From: Paenibacillus rigui
GTDB lineage: Bacteria > Bacillota > Bacilli > Paenibacillales > NBRC-103111
Direction of reading: 5' to 3'
Length of the DNA stretch: 64,000 nt
NCBI RefSeq assembly: GCF_002234615.1
Contig: NZ_NMQW01000002.1
Coordinates: forward strand, 124,001 to 188,000
Shown here: positions 43,438-53,295 of the stretch, in pieces
Layout of the letters: every line of letters begins with the position of its first letter
How positions within the stretch are numbered: position 1 is the stretch's first letter
The notes under the pieces: model-generated
Database searches by the model: none
What the model was told of the DNA's origin: nothing
Seen by the model: only the letters and a program-made list of their open reading frames with translations
Program-made: the position numbers and the translations under genes

Positions 43438-45003
43438 TTATTGTTTAAACATGGATACGCCGTCTTTACTGTTAAACCTTTCCGTTGCTTCCTTGATAAT
43501 CTCATTACCGCCCTTCGTTTTGTACTCTTCGATGACTTTAGGCCAATCCGAGATCGGTTCCTTGCCGTAAATCATTTTGACCATGTGATCAATAATGAGC
43601 TTCGGTCCTGTATCTCCGAGAGGAGTCAGGTCCGGATACTTGGAGAAGGCTTTCAGATCGGGATAAAAGCCGATACCCGGCAGCCCTTCTTTGGTTAACA
43701 CGGTGTCAAACGCTTTCAAAATATCTTGGCCGTCCTGATTCAAGCCCAGCTGAATTTTGTTATAGGTTGCGTCCTGCGCCATCCATAGAGTACCGTAACG
43801 GAACCCTTCCTCCTGCGTTTCCTCTTTGTTCGTCGGGAACTTATAATTGATTTTACCATTATCTACGGTATAATTCTCCCCTTCAACCCCGAGGCTGAAA
43901 AATTTAGCGGCTTCCTCCGTCGTCATCCATTCAAAAAACTTGATGATGCCGGCCGCCTTGTCTTTATCGACATTCTTATTCACATAAAACGCGCGAACCA
44001 TTGGGGCATACAGGAAGTATCCGCCTTTGCCCTCCGGTCCTTTCGGGGAAGCGATCACATCCACCTTGGCCGTTGGAACTACCGCTTTAATGCTCGTGCG
44101 ATAATCCTTAAGCCCGCTTCCTACGTTCGCGGACCACATTCCCGCTTTGCCGGCATTAATGTTTTTGCTGTAGTCGGTAGAAGAAATCGTGGCGAAGTCT
44201 TTCGGAATTAAACCTTCGTCATACATCGTTTTCATTGTTTGAAGCGCTTTTTGCGTGTTCTCGACATCAAAGAACTTGGGAACGACCTGATCGCCCTGCT
44301 TCTCGAACTGATCCTTGTAAGGAAGCACGTCGAAGGCTCCAAGGATGACGTCGGCGTACTTGAAGTTCTCGCGCATCTGGTAAGGATTTTCCACGCCCAG
44401 CTTCTTAAACGCTCTCATCACGTTCAAAAATTCGTCCACCGTCTTAGGCACCGACAGTCCGGTCTTTACCAGCAGATCGGTCCGGATATACGTTCCCCGG
44501 CGCGACGGATTCGTCAAGTAATCCGGAATCGCATAAATTTTTCCTTTGTAGGATACCGAGTCCCACGCCGCCTTCGGTATTTTCTGCAGCAGATTGGGAG
44601 CGTACTGCTTCAACAGGTCGTCCAGCGGCATGAAGACGCCCGCCTCTACCGAACCCGACATATCCTTGCCTGTCGGCATATCCAAGCTTCCCAATACGTC
44701 AGGAATGTCATTGCCAGCAAACAATACGCTCATTTTCTCCCGCTGAATCAGCCGAACGTCCAGCTCTGTGTTCGTCAGCTTGTTTAAGCGCTGCACCCAC
44801 TTGTCTTTGTTCAAATCCGGAGAGCGCTGCGCATATCCGTCCCCCGACGTGATTGGAAAGGAGACCGAAAATTTCAAAGGTCCCTTATTCTCGGTCTTGC
44901 CGCCCGAGCCGTTGGCCGGCTCCTTGTTGTCCGTGGTGGAGCAGCCCGCTAAAGACCCTGCAGTTAATACTGCAGCCATGACCAGACTCACTGTTTTGTT
45001 CAT
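43438..45003 (-). CDS. Extracellular sugar-binding lipoprotein (LplA-like)
   Basis: Family 1 solute-binding protein of the Lpl/Yte group, for oligosaccharides. ATG 45003 has AAGGGG four bases upstream. Signal peptide ends SLAGC. Mature length ~500 is typical. Conserved text: DIPDVLGS, LKQYAPNLLQKIPKAAWDS, KIYAIPDYLTNPSRRG, YIRTDLLVKTGL. The ligand is likely a complex plant- or host-derived oligosaccharide but cannot be named. Confidence 0.9.
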   Translation of the reverse strand: MNKTVSLVMAAVLTAGSLAGCSTTDNKEPANGSGGKTENKGPLKFSVSFPITSGDGYAQRSPDLNKDKWVQRLNKLTNTELDVRLIQREKMSVLFAGNDIPDVLGSLDMPTGKDMSGSVEAGVFMPLDDLLKQYAPNLLQKIPKAAWDSVSYKGKIYAIPDYLTNPSRRGTYIRTDLLVKTGLSVPKTVDEFLNVMRAFKKLGVENPYQMRENFKYADVILGAFDVLPYKDQFEKQGDQVVPKFFDVENTQKALQTMKTMYDEGLIPKDFATISSTDYSKNINAGKAGMWSANVGSGLKDYRTSIKAVVPTAKVDVIASPKGPEGKGGYFLYAPMVRAFYVNKNVDKDKAAGIIKFFEWMTTEEAAKFFSLGVEGENYTVDNGKINYKFPTNKEETQEEGFRYGTLWMAQDATYNKIQLGLNQDGQDILKAFDTVLTKEGLPGIGFYPDLKAFSKYPDLTPLGDTGPKLIIDHMVKMIYGKEPISDWPKVIEEYKTKGGNEIIKEATERFNSKDGVSMFKQ

Positions 45004-45124
45004 CGTACCCCTTCTCTCCTTCACATTGTACCGAAAGGCCGGTCAACAACGCCCGCTGCGCGGACGAATCATTCTCCATTGCTGCAAATCCTTCCCCAGA
45101 ACGATTCCAGCCGCACAGCTCCTT

Positions 45125-45169
45125 ATTCACCAAACCTCCGGCTCCCGCATTCATCCTGATTTGGTGAAT
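45125..45169 (-). promoter_or_regulatory. Long-loop hairpin upstream of the sugar-binding gene
   Basis: ATTCACCAAA and TTTGGTGAAT form a perfect 10-base inverted repeat with a 25-base loop between the permease and binding-protein genes. It lacks a T-run, so a processing or stabilising element is more likely than a terminator. Confidence 0.45.
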
Positions 45170-45238
45170 ACGTTTTCATTATCATAGCCTAATGCGAGGG
45201 TAAGACCTACGGACAAAATTAAGGCCGCTTGTGTTTAT

Positions 45239-46108
45239 TTACGATTTGACGGAGCCCACGAGCATTCCTTTAATAAAATGCTTCTGCAGGAACGGATACA
45301 CCAGCATAATAGGAATGGTAGCGATAACGATGACCGCCATTTTCATCCCCTCGGGCGATAAATTCAGAGCAGATTCCAGCGCCGAATCGGATGCGCCGAA
45401 CTGATCGGTAATGACCATTTCCCTCAGCCTCACCTGCAGCGGGATCAACGACCGATTGTTAATGTAGTAAATGGCGGCCGAATACGTATTCCAGTTCGAT
45501 ACGGCGTACATAATCCCCATCGTAGCCATCGCCGGCTTGGATAAAGGAAGAACGACATTCCTGATGATCCCCATTTCCCCGCAGCCGTCGATCCGCGCCG
45601 AATCAATGAGTTCATTGGGCAGATTCATAAAGAAGGAACGCATAACGAACAAGTTGAATGCGCTGATCGCGGTCGGGATCATAAGCACCCACAAGGTGTT
45701 CAGCAGCTTCAGCTGCTTCAAGAGCAAATAATTCGGAATGAGCGGCGCATGAAAAATCAACGTGACCAGCACCAGAATAAGTATGATTTTGCGTCCCGCA
45801 TATTCTTGTCGGGATAAGGGATATGCAAGCGAAGCCGTCGCTGTCAAATTGATCAGCGTCCCGCATACGGTAATGATCACACTGTTACGGAACGCAACCC
45901 AGATCGACGGATCCTTCAGAATCGAGGCATAATTGGCCCCTGTGAAATTCACCGGCCAAAAATACACCTTGCCCATATTAATCGCCGCACTGTTACTGAA
46001 CGATTGGGCAATGACATGCAGCAACGGAAGCACCATCGTTAACCCAAGCAATGTTAATAAAATGAGGTTGAACACATTGAACATTCGCTGACCTCGACTG
46101 ATAATCAT
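45239..46108 (-). CDS. Carbohydrate ABC transporter permease (LplC/YtcP type)
   Basis: MalG-class membrane subunit, 289 residues with six helices. It starts RGQRMFNVFNLILLTLLGLTMVLPLLHVIAQSFS, has VYFWPVNFT, PNYLLLKQL, and an EAA loop ELIDSARIDGCGEMGIIRNVVLPLSKPA. The ending FIKGMLVGSVKS is the family tail. It lies 24 bases after the first permease. Confidence 0.93.
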   Translation of the reverse strand: MIISRGQRMFNVFNLILLTLLGLTMVLPLLHVIAQSFSNSAAINMGKVYFWPVNFTGANYASILKDPSIWVAFRNSVIITVCGTLINLTATASLAYPLSRQEYAGRKIILILVLVTLIFHAPLIPNYLLLKQLKLLNTLWVLMIPTAISAFNLFVMRSFFMNLPNELIDSARIDGCGEMGIIRNVVLPLSKPAMATMGIMYAVSNWNTYSAAIYYINNRSLIPLQVRLREMVITDQFGASDSALESALNLSPEGMKMAVIVIATIPIMLVYPFLQKHFIKGMLVGSVKS

Positions 46109-46132
46109 GGTTGTCTCCTGCCTTCTAATGAG

Positions 46133-47089
46133 TTAATATAAGCCTTCTCCGGTCGCCTTTTTACTGAACGTATTCCCGATCAGGATAAGCAGAAATCCGA
46201 CAACCGATTTAAACAGCCCTATGGCCGTCGTATAGCTGTACTGCCGATCCACCAAGCCTGCTCTGTATACATAGGTGTCTAAAATCTCCCCGTTCTGGCT
46301 GTTCAACGGATTGAGCAGGATATACACCCTCTCGAAACCAAAATCGAGAAAATTACCGATGTGCAGCAGAAATAAAATCGTGATCGTCGGCAAAATGGCC
46401 GGAATGGTAATGGACAAGGTTTGACGCATCCGATTCGCTCCGTCGATCTCCGCCGCTTCGTAAATGTCCGGGTTGATCCCGGCAATGGCCGCCAAGTAAA
46501 TAATCGTTCCCCAGCCGCTATCCTTCCACACACCCGCTCCGATAAGAATCGTCCGAATGTAGGCATTATCTCCAAGGAAATAAATCGGGTCGATGCCAAA
46601 TAGGGACAGCACGTGGTTCACGAATCCGGTCGTCGGGGAGAGCATACCCACAACGATCCCTCCTACGATAACCCAGGATAAGAAGTGGGGCATGTAAATG
46701 ACAGTTTGTACGAACCGCTTGTACAGCGCCGATCTAAGCTCATTTAACAGCAGCGCCAGAACGATCGGAACGGGAAATGCAAAGCATAGATCATACAGTC
46801 CGATCAGCAGCGTGTTTTTTAAAATGTTCAAAAACTCATCGTAGGCAAACATCCGCTGAAAATGCGCCAAGCCTGCCCAGGGGCTTCCGGTCACACCCTT
46901 GAAGATGTTATAGTCCTGAAAAGCGATGACGGAGCCCATCAACGGAATGTATTTGAATACGATAAAAAATAAAATACCCGGAATCGATATCAAATACAGC
47001 GGATAATATTTGCGGGCGAATGCCCACCTTGCTTTTTTATGGGGGAAAGCGACCCGAATCGAGTCCGTCGGTTGAATCTTGCTTGCCAT
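46133..47089 (-). CDS. Carbohydrate ABC transporter permease (LplB type)
   Basis: MalF-class membrane subunit, 318 residues. Typical text: YYPLYLISIPGILFFIVFKYIPLMGSVIAFQDYN, VIYMPHFLSWVIVGGIV, and the EAA loop DIYEAAEIDGANRMRQTLSITIPAILP. First gene of the operon permease-permease-binding protein-regulator-kinase; the operon has no ATPase, as is usual for this class which shares MsmX. Confidence 0.93.
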   Translation of the reverse strand: MASKIQPTDSIRVAFPHKKARWAFARKYYPLYLISIPGILFFIVFKYIPLMGSVIAFQDYNIFKGVTGSPWAGLAHFQRMFAYDEFLNILKNTLLIGLYDLCFAFPVPIVLALLLNELRSALYKRFVQTVIYMPHFLSWVIVGGIVVGMLSPTTGFVNHVLSLFGIDPIYFLGDNAYIRTILIGAGVWKDSGWGTIIYLAAIAGINPDIYEAAEIDGANRMRQTLSITIPAILPTITILFLLHIGNFLDFGFERVYILLNPLNSQNGEILDTYVYRAGLVDRQYSYTTAIGLFKSVVGFLLILIGNTFSKKATGEGLY

Positions 47090-47246
47090 GGTGCACCTCT
47101 CCTCAAGTGAATAATGGACTTTTGTGTCTATGGGCTTATCTTACTAGCCGCAGCGCTTTTTCATCTAGGGACTCGTTTCCGCTGTCTTGTGTTTTTTTAC
47201 GTTTTCCTCCGGCCGCTTCCGGCTTGCCATCCCTCCCTTTTTCTGG

Positions 47247-47276
47247 TTGCAAATCCCAAATGAACTATGTTATATT
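47247..47276 (+). promoter_or_regulatory. Sigma-A promoter of helD
   Basis: TTGCAA, 18 bases, TATATT, about 50 bases before the start codon. Confidence 0.65.
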
Positions 47277-47324
47277 AAATCTCCTGTTAAGAAGAAAGCA
47301 CGGATCTGAATGGAGGTTGTATTC

Positions 47325-49484
47325 TTGGAAGCCAGTGTGCAGAGCGCATATGAAGAAGAGTTGAAACGATTAGAGGAAACGTTTACAGAAATTGACCGTC
47401 AGCTGGCAGTGTTAAAGGACATCCCCCCTTACACGGGACAGGATCACACGGAGCAAGTATTGGATTCGATTCGGGAAACCCGCCGCCGCAACCTTGCCGT
47501 AGCCCAATCCGAGCCTTATTTCGGCAGACTGGACTTCCAGGAAAACGGCCACGATCAAGCAGCTCCATTATATATAGGGAAGGTCGGCGTCGAGAAGGAC
47601 CCGTCGCTGGAGCTGATGGTTATTGATTGGCGCGCCCCGGTTGCCAGCCTGTTCTACTCTTTTACCGGCGGTACGGATGCCGTGAGCTATGATTCTCCCG
47701 ATGGTCTGGTTGAGGGGCTTGTATATTTGAAACGCAACCTTGTCATTCGCAAGCAAATATTGCAGCGGGTCGTCGACACGTTCGACCGCTCGGGCGATAC
47801 GATGGCGGTTACGGATGAGTTCCTGCTGTACCGTTTGGGCGAGAACAAGGACAATAAGCTGAGAGACATCGTATCGACAATTCAATCCGAGCAGGACGCC
47901 ATTATCCGCGCGGTGAAAAATACGGCTCTCATTATTCAAGGGGTCGCTGGCAGCGGGAAAACGACGGTCGCCCTGCACCGCCTCGCGTTCTTGCTCTATC
48001 AATACCGGGATCAGGTGAAGGCGGAGCGGATGATTATTTTTGCCCCCAACCGGATGTTTCTTGATTATATTTCCGGTGTGCTTCCGGAGCTCGGCGTCGG
48101 CCACATTCAACAAACGACCTTTACCGATTGGGCGCTGGAGCTGCTGGAGCACGAAGTGAAGCTTGCAGACCAAGCCGAACGGCTGCGCTTCTGGTTCCAG
48201 ACCGGGACCGGGCGTCCAGCCATGGATGACACAGCGCCAGGCCGCTGGAAGGGCTCGATTCGGTTCAAAAGCTGGCTGGATCAAGTATTGGATCATTATG
48301 AAGCCACGGCCGTTCCTCATGCGGACTTCATTCCATGGGAGGGCGCCAAGCTGAAGGCGGCTGCCATTCGTCAATGGTACGACGTGGAGAACAAGCATGA
48401 GCCGCTGATGAAACGCCGCGAGCGTGTGCTGGCCAGAATGAAACGGTGGATGGAAATGGAGCTGGAAAAAGTATGGGAGGTTCATCTGAAGAAGGAATAC
48501 AAGAAGAAAGCCTCTGCCAAGCTGCGCGACTATACGAAGCATTGGACCGCTTATACGCCATTCACCTTCTATAAAGAGCTGTTCCGTACCGACGGCCCTC
48601 CTGCGTTTCTGCCTCAAGAGCTTCATGCGGATCTCCCGGTGGAGCTGCTGGCGGCAACACAGGCTTATTTAAAGAAAAAAACAGTCCAGCCGGAGGATTT
48701 CGCTGCACTGCTCTATATTCGTATCCGCTTCTTCGGCATTCATGGCGATCTGACCTTTGATCATACGGTTATTGATGAAGCCCAGGATTTCTCGCCTTTC
48801 CAGGTGGCGGTTCTTCATCAGCATACGAGGAATCAATCGTTTACGATATTGGGAGACCTTTCCCAAGGCATTCATGCCTATCAAGGGATTCGCGAATGGA
48901 CCGAATTCACCGATCTATTCGATGGTGGGACTACTGCTTATTATCAACTCAATCGAAGCTACCGCTCGACAATGGAAATCATTTATTTTGCCAACGAGGT
49001 ATTAAAAAACGGGCTGGAGCAGCCGACGGCCCTCGCCGTTCCGGTGTTCCGCAGCGCGGACCCCGTCCAGGTCAAGCAGATCGAGGAAGCGGAGCTTATC
49101 CCAGCTCTGCAAAAAGAAATCGCCCGCCTGCAGTCGGGCGAAACGACAACCATCGCCCTCCTGACGCGAACGGAGGCCCGCAGTGAGCAGCTTCACAAGC
49201 GGCTATCCGCCGCTGGTCTGCAGGTCAACCTGATCGCCGCAGGCGGTCAGCATTACCAAGGGGGCATCTCCCTGGTCCCTGCCTTTATGGCGAAGGGGCT
49301 GGAGTTCGATGCGGTGATCCTGCTCGATGTCACCGAGGAGCAGTACACTGCAACGCCTCAGGATGCGAAGCTGCTCTATGTCGGCTGCACGCGTGCGCTG
49401 CACGACCTGCAGCTGTGGTACAGCGGAAGCCCTTCCCCCCTGCTGGCAGGGATCCAGGGAGATTTCGTTGCTTGGAGCTCATAA
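47325..49484 (+). CDS. helD: RNA polymerase recycling motor HelD
   Basis: UvrD/Rep-like superfamily 1 ATPase that releases stalled RNA polymerase. An N-terminal antiparallel coiled coil (about 5-60) precedes the motor; YFGRLDF and YIGKVGV are HelD hallmarks. Walker A is GVAGSGKT (about 206-213), Walker B VIDEAQDF, then GDLSQGIHAYQG and YVGCTRA. Length 719 is near Bacillus HelD (774). TTG at 47325 is chosen since TGGAGG lies eight bases upstream; the ATG at 47310 is part of that box region. Confidence 0.9.
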   Translation: MEASVQSAYEEELKRLEETFTEIDRQLAVLKDIPPYTGQDHTEQVLDSIRETRRRNLAVAQSEPYFGRLDFQENGHDQAAPLYIGKVGVEKDPSLELMVIDWRAPVASLFYSFTGGTDAVSYDSPDGLVEGLVYLKRNLVIRKQILQRVVDTFDRSGDTMAVTDEFLLYRLGENKDNKLRDIVSTIQSEQDAIIRAVKNTALIIQGVAGSGKTTVALHRLAFLLYQYRDQVKAERMIIFAPNRMFLDYISGVLPELGVGHIQQTTFTDWALELLEHEVKLADQAERLRFWFQTGTGRPAMDDTAPGRWKGSIRFKSWLDQVLDHYEATAVPHADFIPWEGAKLKAAAIRQWYDVENKHEPLMKRRERVLARMKRWMEMELEKVWEVHLKKEYKKKASAKLRDYTKHWTAYTPFTFYKELFRTDGPPAFLPQELHADLPVELLAATQAYLKKKTVQPEDFAALLYIRIRFFGIHGDLTFDHTVIDEAQDFSPFQVAVLHQHTRNQSFTILGDLSQGIHAYQGIREWTEFTDLFDGGTTAYYQLNRSYRSTMEIIYFANEVLKNGLEQPTALAVPVFRSADPVQVKQIEEAELIPALQKEIARLQSGETTTIALLTRTEARSEQLHKRLSAAGLQVNLIAAGGQHYQGGISLVPAFMAKGLEFDAVILLDVTEEQYTATPQDAKLLYVGCTRALHDLQLWYSGSPSPLLAGIQGDFVAWSS

Positions 49485-49490
49485 AAATAC

Positions 49491-49546
49491 CAAAACACCC
49501 GTACCGCCTTATCAACATAAGGCCTGGTACGGGTGTTCTTTGTTTA
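49491..49546. terminator. Bidirectional terminator between helD and the dehydrogenase
   Basis: AACACCCGTACC pairs with GGTACGGGTGTT; an inner CCTTAT/ATAAGG stem extends it. T-rich on the right, A-rich on the left. Confidence 0.85.
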
Positions 49547-49563
49547 TAGCAGCTCATGGCAGC

Positions 49564-50553
49564 CTAAGCTTCCACAAGCTCCTTCAATTCCGGTACGACG
49601 TGAACTTTGCCCCCGGTCAATGCGCCGACCAGATTGTGCGCAGCTAACTTGGCCATCTCATAGCGGGTTTGATCGGTAGCCGATCCGATATGCGGCAGCG
49701 TAACGACATTCGGCAGCTTCAGCAGCGGGTTATCCGGCGAGACCGGCTCCAGTTCGAACACGTCGAGTCCCGCTCCGCGTATTTTCCCCTGCTGCAGTGC
49801 CTGAGTAAGCGCCTGCTCATCCACGGTTTGTCCGCGGGAAGCATTGATGAAGAAGGCCGTAGGCTTCATCAAGTCAAAATGCTCCGCACGAATCAGCTTC
49901 GCAGTCTCCGGAGACAGCGGGGTCATAAGGACGACGTAATCCGCTTCCTTCAGCAGCTCCTCCAGCGAGCAGAATCGCCCGCCGAAGCGAGCTTCGATGT
50001 CCGGCTTCGCAGTCCGGCTGTGGTACAGCAGCTTCATATCGAAGCCATGAACGGCGCGCTTCGCAATGGCTTCTCCGATACGCCCCATGCCGATAATCCC
50101 TACCGTAGCATGATGGACATCCATTCCGAACAGCTGCTCTTCCTTCACGCCGCCTTTTTTCCAGTTCCCCTGCTTGACGAAAGCATCCAGCTCCGCTACT
50201 CTTCTGCCCGCCGACAGCATCAATGCCAGCACCAAATCGGCTACCGTATCATCGAGCACATAGGGGGTATGTGTACCAATCACCCTTCTCGCCCGCATCG
50301 CCTCGATATCAAAATGGTTATAGCCGACCGAAACGGAGCTCACGACTCGCAGACGGGGCGCTTTCTCCAGGAAGGATGCGTTAATTGGACCTCCGGACAG
50401 CATCACGCCTTCATAGTCGTGAATTTTCGCCTCCAGCTCCGCTCTTGGCATAGAGCCTTCTTGATCCCACATCGTACAGTCCAAGTGCTCCTGCAAATAG
50501 GCCAGAATCGGTTCTGCAAGCTTCCGGGTCAACAATACTTTCGGTTTCGTCAA
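49564..50553 (-). CDS. D-2-hydroxyacid dehydrogenase (glyoxylate/hydroxypyruvate reductase type)
   Basis: NAD(P)-dependent dehydrogenase of the D-isomer family. The nucleotide fold is VGIIGMGRIGEAIAKR, then NASRG with the catalytic Arg nearby, the Glu in GLDVFELEP, and the catalytic His in LPHIGSAT. VSSVSVGYNHFDIEAMRARRV is typical of GyaR/GhrB. Length 329 fits. It lies 40 bases behind larE in the same direction, so the two are probably one operon. Confidence 0.9.
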   Translation of the reverse strand: MTKPKVLLTRKLAEPILAYLQEHLDCTMWDQEGSMPRAELEAKIHDYEGVMLSGGPINASFLEKAPRLRVVSSVSVGYNHFDIEAMRARRVIGTHTPYVLDDTVADLVLALMLSAGRRVAELDAFVKQGNWKKGGVKEEQLFGMDVHHATVGIIGMGRIGEAIAKRAVHGFDMKLLYHSRTAKPDIEARFGGRFCSLEELLKEADYVVLMTPLSPETAKLIRAEHFDLMKPTAFFINASRGQTVDEQALTQALQQGKIRGAGLDVFELEPVSPDNPLLKLPNVVTLPHIGSATDQTRYEMAKLAAHNLVGALTGGKVHVVPELKELVEA

Positions 50554-50593
50554 TGGTAGGCACCTGCCTCTTGTTTATTATCGTCCGATGCTG

Positions 50594-51436
50594 TTATCGC
50601 GCTGTTTCCGCGTGAACAGCCTGCTGTTCGGGACTCAGCACTTCGTTCAGGCTTCCGGAACGGTAGCCTTTCAAGTCCATCGTCACATAAGCGTAGCCGA
50701 TTTCCTTCAGCTTGGCATGGACCGTTTCTGCAACTGCCAGCACTTGAGCCAGGTCCGATGCCGGTACTTCAATACGCGCCAAATTATCATGCTGACGCAC
50801 CCGAACCTGTCTGAAGCCAAGCTGGATCAAGAAATCCTCGGCTTGGTCGATCATGGACAGCTTCTGAGCCGTAATCGCCTCCCCGTAAGGGATTCTGGAC
50901 GATAGACATGCGAAGGAAGGCTTATCCCATGTCCGCAATCCGGCTTGACGGGACATATGGCGAATTTCCGCCTTCGTAATTCCCGCTTCGAGGAGCGGCG
51001 CCCGAACTCCCTGCTCATGGGCTGCTTGCAGACCTGGACGATGCTCGCCCAAATCATCGGCAATCGCTCCGAATACGACATGGTTATAGCCGCGTTCCTT
51101 GGCAATCGGAATCAGGTGATCGAACAGCGAATTTTTACAAAAGTAGCAGCGGTTCGTCGGATTCTCGGCGTAGCCTGGAATATCCAGCTCACTCGTATGA
51201 ATCACGACATGCTGTGCGCCTAACTCCTTCGCCAGTGCAATCGCTTCCTCTTTCTCCCGGACCGGGTAGGTTTCAGAGTCCGCGGTAATGGCCAGCACTT
51301 GATCCGGGCCCATAAATTCCAATGCCGCTTTTAATAGAAAAGCGCTGTCCACGCCTCCGGAAAACGCCACAACAATTTGTTCCATGGACTTCAGGATCTC
51401 TCCGAGCTTCGCATATTTTTGTTCCATCGTTTCCAT
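50594..51436 (-). CDS. larE: ATP-dependent sacrificial sulfur transferase LarE
   Basis: Inserts sulfur into the nickel pincer cofactor precursor by giving up its own cysteine. The PP-loop is SGGVDS (26-31); C97 and C100 lie in RCYFCK; C177 in SFACLSSR corresponds to the sacrificial cysteine of the Lactobacillus protein (its Cys176). AGGAGG seven bases upstream fixes the start. No larA, larB or larC is near, which is odd for lactate racemase. Some LarE relatives may serve other sulfur insertions. Confidence 0.88.
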   Translation of the reverse strand: METMEQKYAKLGEILKSMEQIVVAFSGGVDSAFLLKAALEFMGPDQVLAITADSETYPVREKEEAIALAKELGAQHVVIHTSELDIPGYAENPTNRCYFCKNSLFDHLIPIAKERGYNHVVFGAIADDLGEHRPGLQAAHEQGVRAPLLEAGITKAEIRHMSRQAGLRTWDKPSFACLSSRIPYGEAITAQKLSMIDQAEDFLIQLGFRQVRVRQHDNLARIEVPASDLAQVLAVAETVHAKLKEIGYAYVTMDLKGYRSGSLNEVLSPEQQAVHAETAR

Positions 51437-51530
51437 CTCGATTCCTCCTGAGCTTTATGAAAATAATGACCTCCCGTTCCAAGTGGGAACAAGGGCAATG
51501 ATGCTTTTTTGCAATCGTGTGCATAAAAAT

Positions 51531-51592
51531 GAAAAAATGAAGTCTGCTCCCTATTATAGACCTTTTTACTCGATAGAAAAAGAGGGGCAGAC
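51531..51592 (-). terminator. Probable terminator of the EAL gene
   Basis: Minus strand GTCTGCCCC pairs with GGG-A-GCAGAC across a 30-base loop, followed by TTCATTTTTTC. Confidence 0.45.
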
Positions 51593-51609
51593 ATGAAGAC
51601 CGTGCAAAA

Positions 51610-53295
51610 TTACTTATGGCTTGCAAATATCAATTCAAATTCAGCCGCAGAAACGGGTTTGCTGAAATAATAGCCTTGGGCATGGGGGCAGTTTTGCGCA
51701 TTTAAAAATTGCAGATCGCCTTCGCTCTCTACTCCTTCGGCGACCACATCAAGGTTCAAATGATTCGCCATTGCAATAATTGTAGATACAATAGCAGCGC
51801 TATCCGTATCCGTCGTAATGTCGCGGATAAAGGACTGATCGATTTTGAGCTTCTGGATCGGGATTTTTTTGAGCACATGCAATGAGCTGTAGCCGGTGCC
51901 GAAATCATCCATCGAAATCCGAATGCCGTAGCCCTTCAACTCATTCAGCTTGCGGATAACCTGCTCTACGTTATGCATTGCCACGCTTTCCGTAATTTCC
52001 AGCTCCAGGCAGCTTGGGGCCAATCCGGTGTCCTGCAAAATCCCGACGATATCTCCAATCAAATTGAGCTTCTGAAATTGCTTTAAAGACAGGTTTACCG
52101 ATACGGTCAAGGCAGGCCACCCCGCCTCCTGCCAAAGCTTGTTTTGACGACAGGCCGTCCGGAGCACCCAGTCTCCGATCGGGATGATGAGTCCCGTTTC
52201 CTCTGCGAGGGGAATAAATTGTGCGGGCGAAATCAAGCCGTGCTTCGGGTGACGCCATCGGACGAGCGCTTCCATGCCGATCAACCTCATATCTCGTATA
52301 TCGTACTGAGGCTGATAATGCAGCTCTAGCTCGCCGCGTTCCAATGCTTTGCGCAGATCATGCTCCCATTCCAGCTGCTGCAGCGAGCTGGCTGAGGTTT
52401 CAGCGGAAGCATCCAGCCGAAAAAGCCCTTGCCCTCCCGCTCTCTCAGCCGATTGAGCTTTGACTGCGTGCCGAAGCAGCGTATTCATGTCGATTCCATC
52501 ATACGGATAAATTGCCAAGCCGATACTGCTGGAAATGACGAGCTCTCGGTCATGTACATAATAAGGCTCCATCAGCTGCAGTTGAAGGTGGCGGGCCAGT
52601 TCCACCATATCATTCGTATGGTCGAAGTGACGGACCAGCAAGGCGAATTCATAATTGCCCATCCGGCTGATGCGATGCGTATCCCCCGCCCATTCCCGCA
52701 GACGATCGCTGACCTGCATCAGCAGCATATCCCCCCAGCTGTGGCCGAACGAATCGTTAACGAGCTGGAATCGATCGAGTCCGATCATCATTATGGCAAA
52801 CGGCGCCGTCCGTTCACCGCTGTTGGCGGCAGCGAGCTCCTGCGTCAATTGGATTTGAAACAGCGTCCGGTTCGGAAGACCGGTTAATGTATCGTAATAA
52901 GCCATATGCTCAATCATTTGAGCAGCAACCTTTTGTTCCGTCATATCCTTCAGGATCACATACACCATGCGTTCTTCCTGAGTGTTCGCCGGGATCATAC
53001 GCAGCTCCAGCTGCAGCCGTTGACCATGCCGGCGCTGTATGACCGCTTGAGCCTGATCATTTTCACCAGTGAGCGCATGATGGAAGCTATGTTGGAAGGC
53101 TGGCCGGCTTTCCTGTTCCAGCAATTGCTCCAAGGTGCAATGCTTTATGGATTCAAGCTCACTGCCCAGCAGTTTTTGAAAAGCGTTATTCGTATGCACA
53201 ATGATGCCCTTGCGGTTCAAAAGCAATAGAGCATCCGGGCTCTGTTCAAATAAAGGATGTGAGCTGAGCGTATACATCCCGTCCATGTTGTACAT
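51610..53295 (-). CDS. PAS-GGDEF-EAL protein, likely c-di-GMP phosphodiesterase
   Basis: Cytosolic regulator of cyclic di-GMP. PAS domain about 10-120, GGDEF domain 125-290, EAL domain 310-555. The cyclase motif is GNYEF (213-217), so diguanylate cyclase activity is unlikely. The EAL site is intact: EALVRW (342-347), NLSLKQF, ITES, DDFGTGYSSL, KIDQSF and AEGVES. GGGAG lies eight bases before the start. Expected role: lowering c-di-GMP in response to a PAS-bound signal. Confidence 0.93.
   Translation of the reverse strand: MYNMDGMYTLSSHPLFEQSPDALLLLNRKGIIVHTNNAFQKLLGSELESIKHCTLEQLLEQESRPAFQHSFHHALTGENDQAQAVIQRRHGQRLQLELRMIPANTQEERMVYVILKDMTEQKVAAQMIEHMAYYDTLTGLPNRTLFQIQLTQELAAANSGERTAPFAIMMIGLDRFQLVNDSFGHSWGDMLLMQVSDRLREWAGDTHRISRMGNYEFALLVRHFDHTNDMVELARHLQLQLMEPYYVHDRELVISSSIGLAIYPYDGIDMNTLLRHAVKAQSAERAGGQGLFRLDASAETSASSLQQLEWEHDLRKALERGELELHYQPQYDIRDMRLIGMEALVRWRHPKHGLISPAQFIPLAEETGLIIPIGDWVLRTACRQNKLWQEAGWPALTVSVNLSLKQFQKLNLIGDIVGILQDTGLAPSCLELEITESVAMHNVEQVIRKLNELKGYGIRISMDDFGTGYSSLHVLKKIPIQKLKIDQSFIRDITTDTDSAAIVSTIIAMANHLNLDVVAEGVESEGDLQFLNAQNCPHAQGYYFSKPVSAAEFELIFASHK

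Noticed and set aside
47568-48626. 352-codon minus-strand frame opposite helD
   Set aside because: Antisense to a recognised gene; no RBS or family match.
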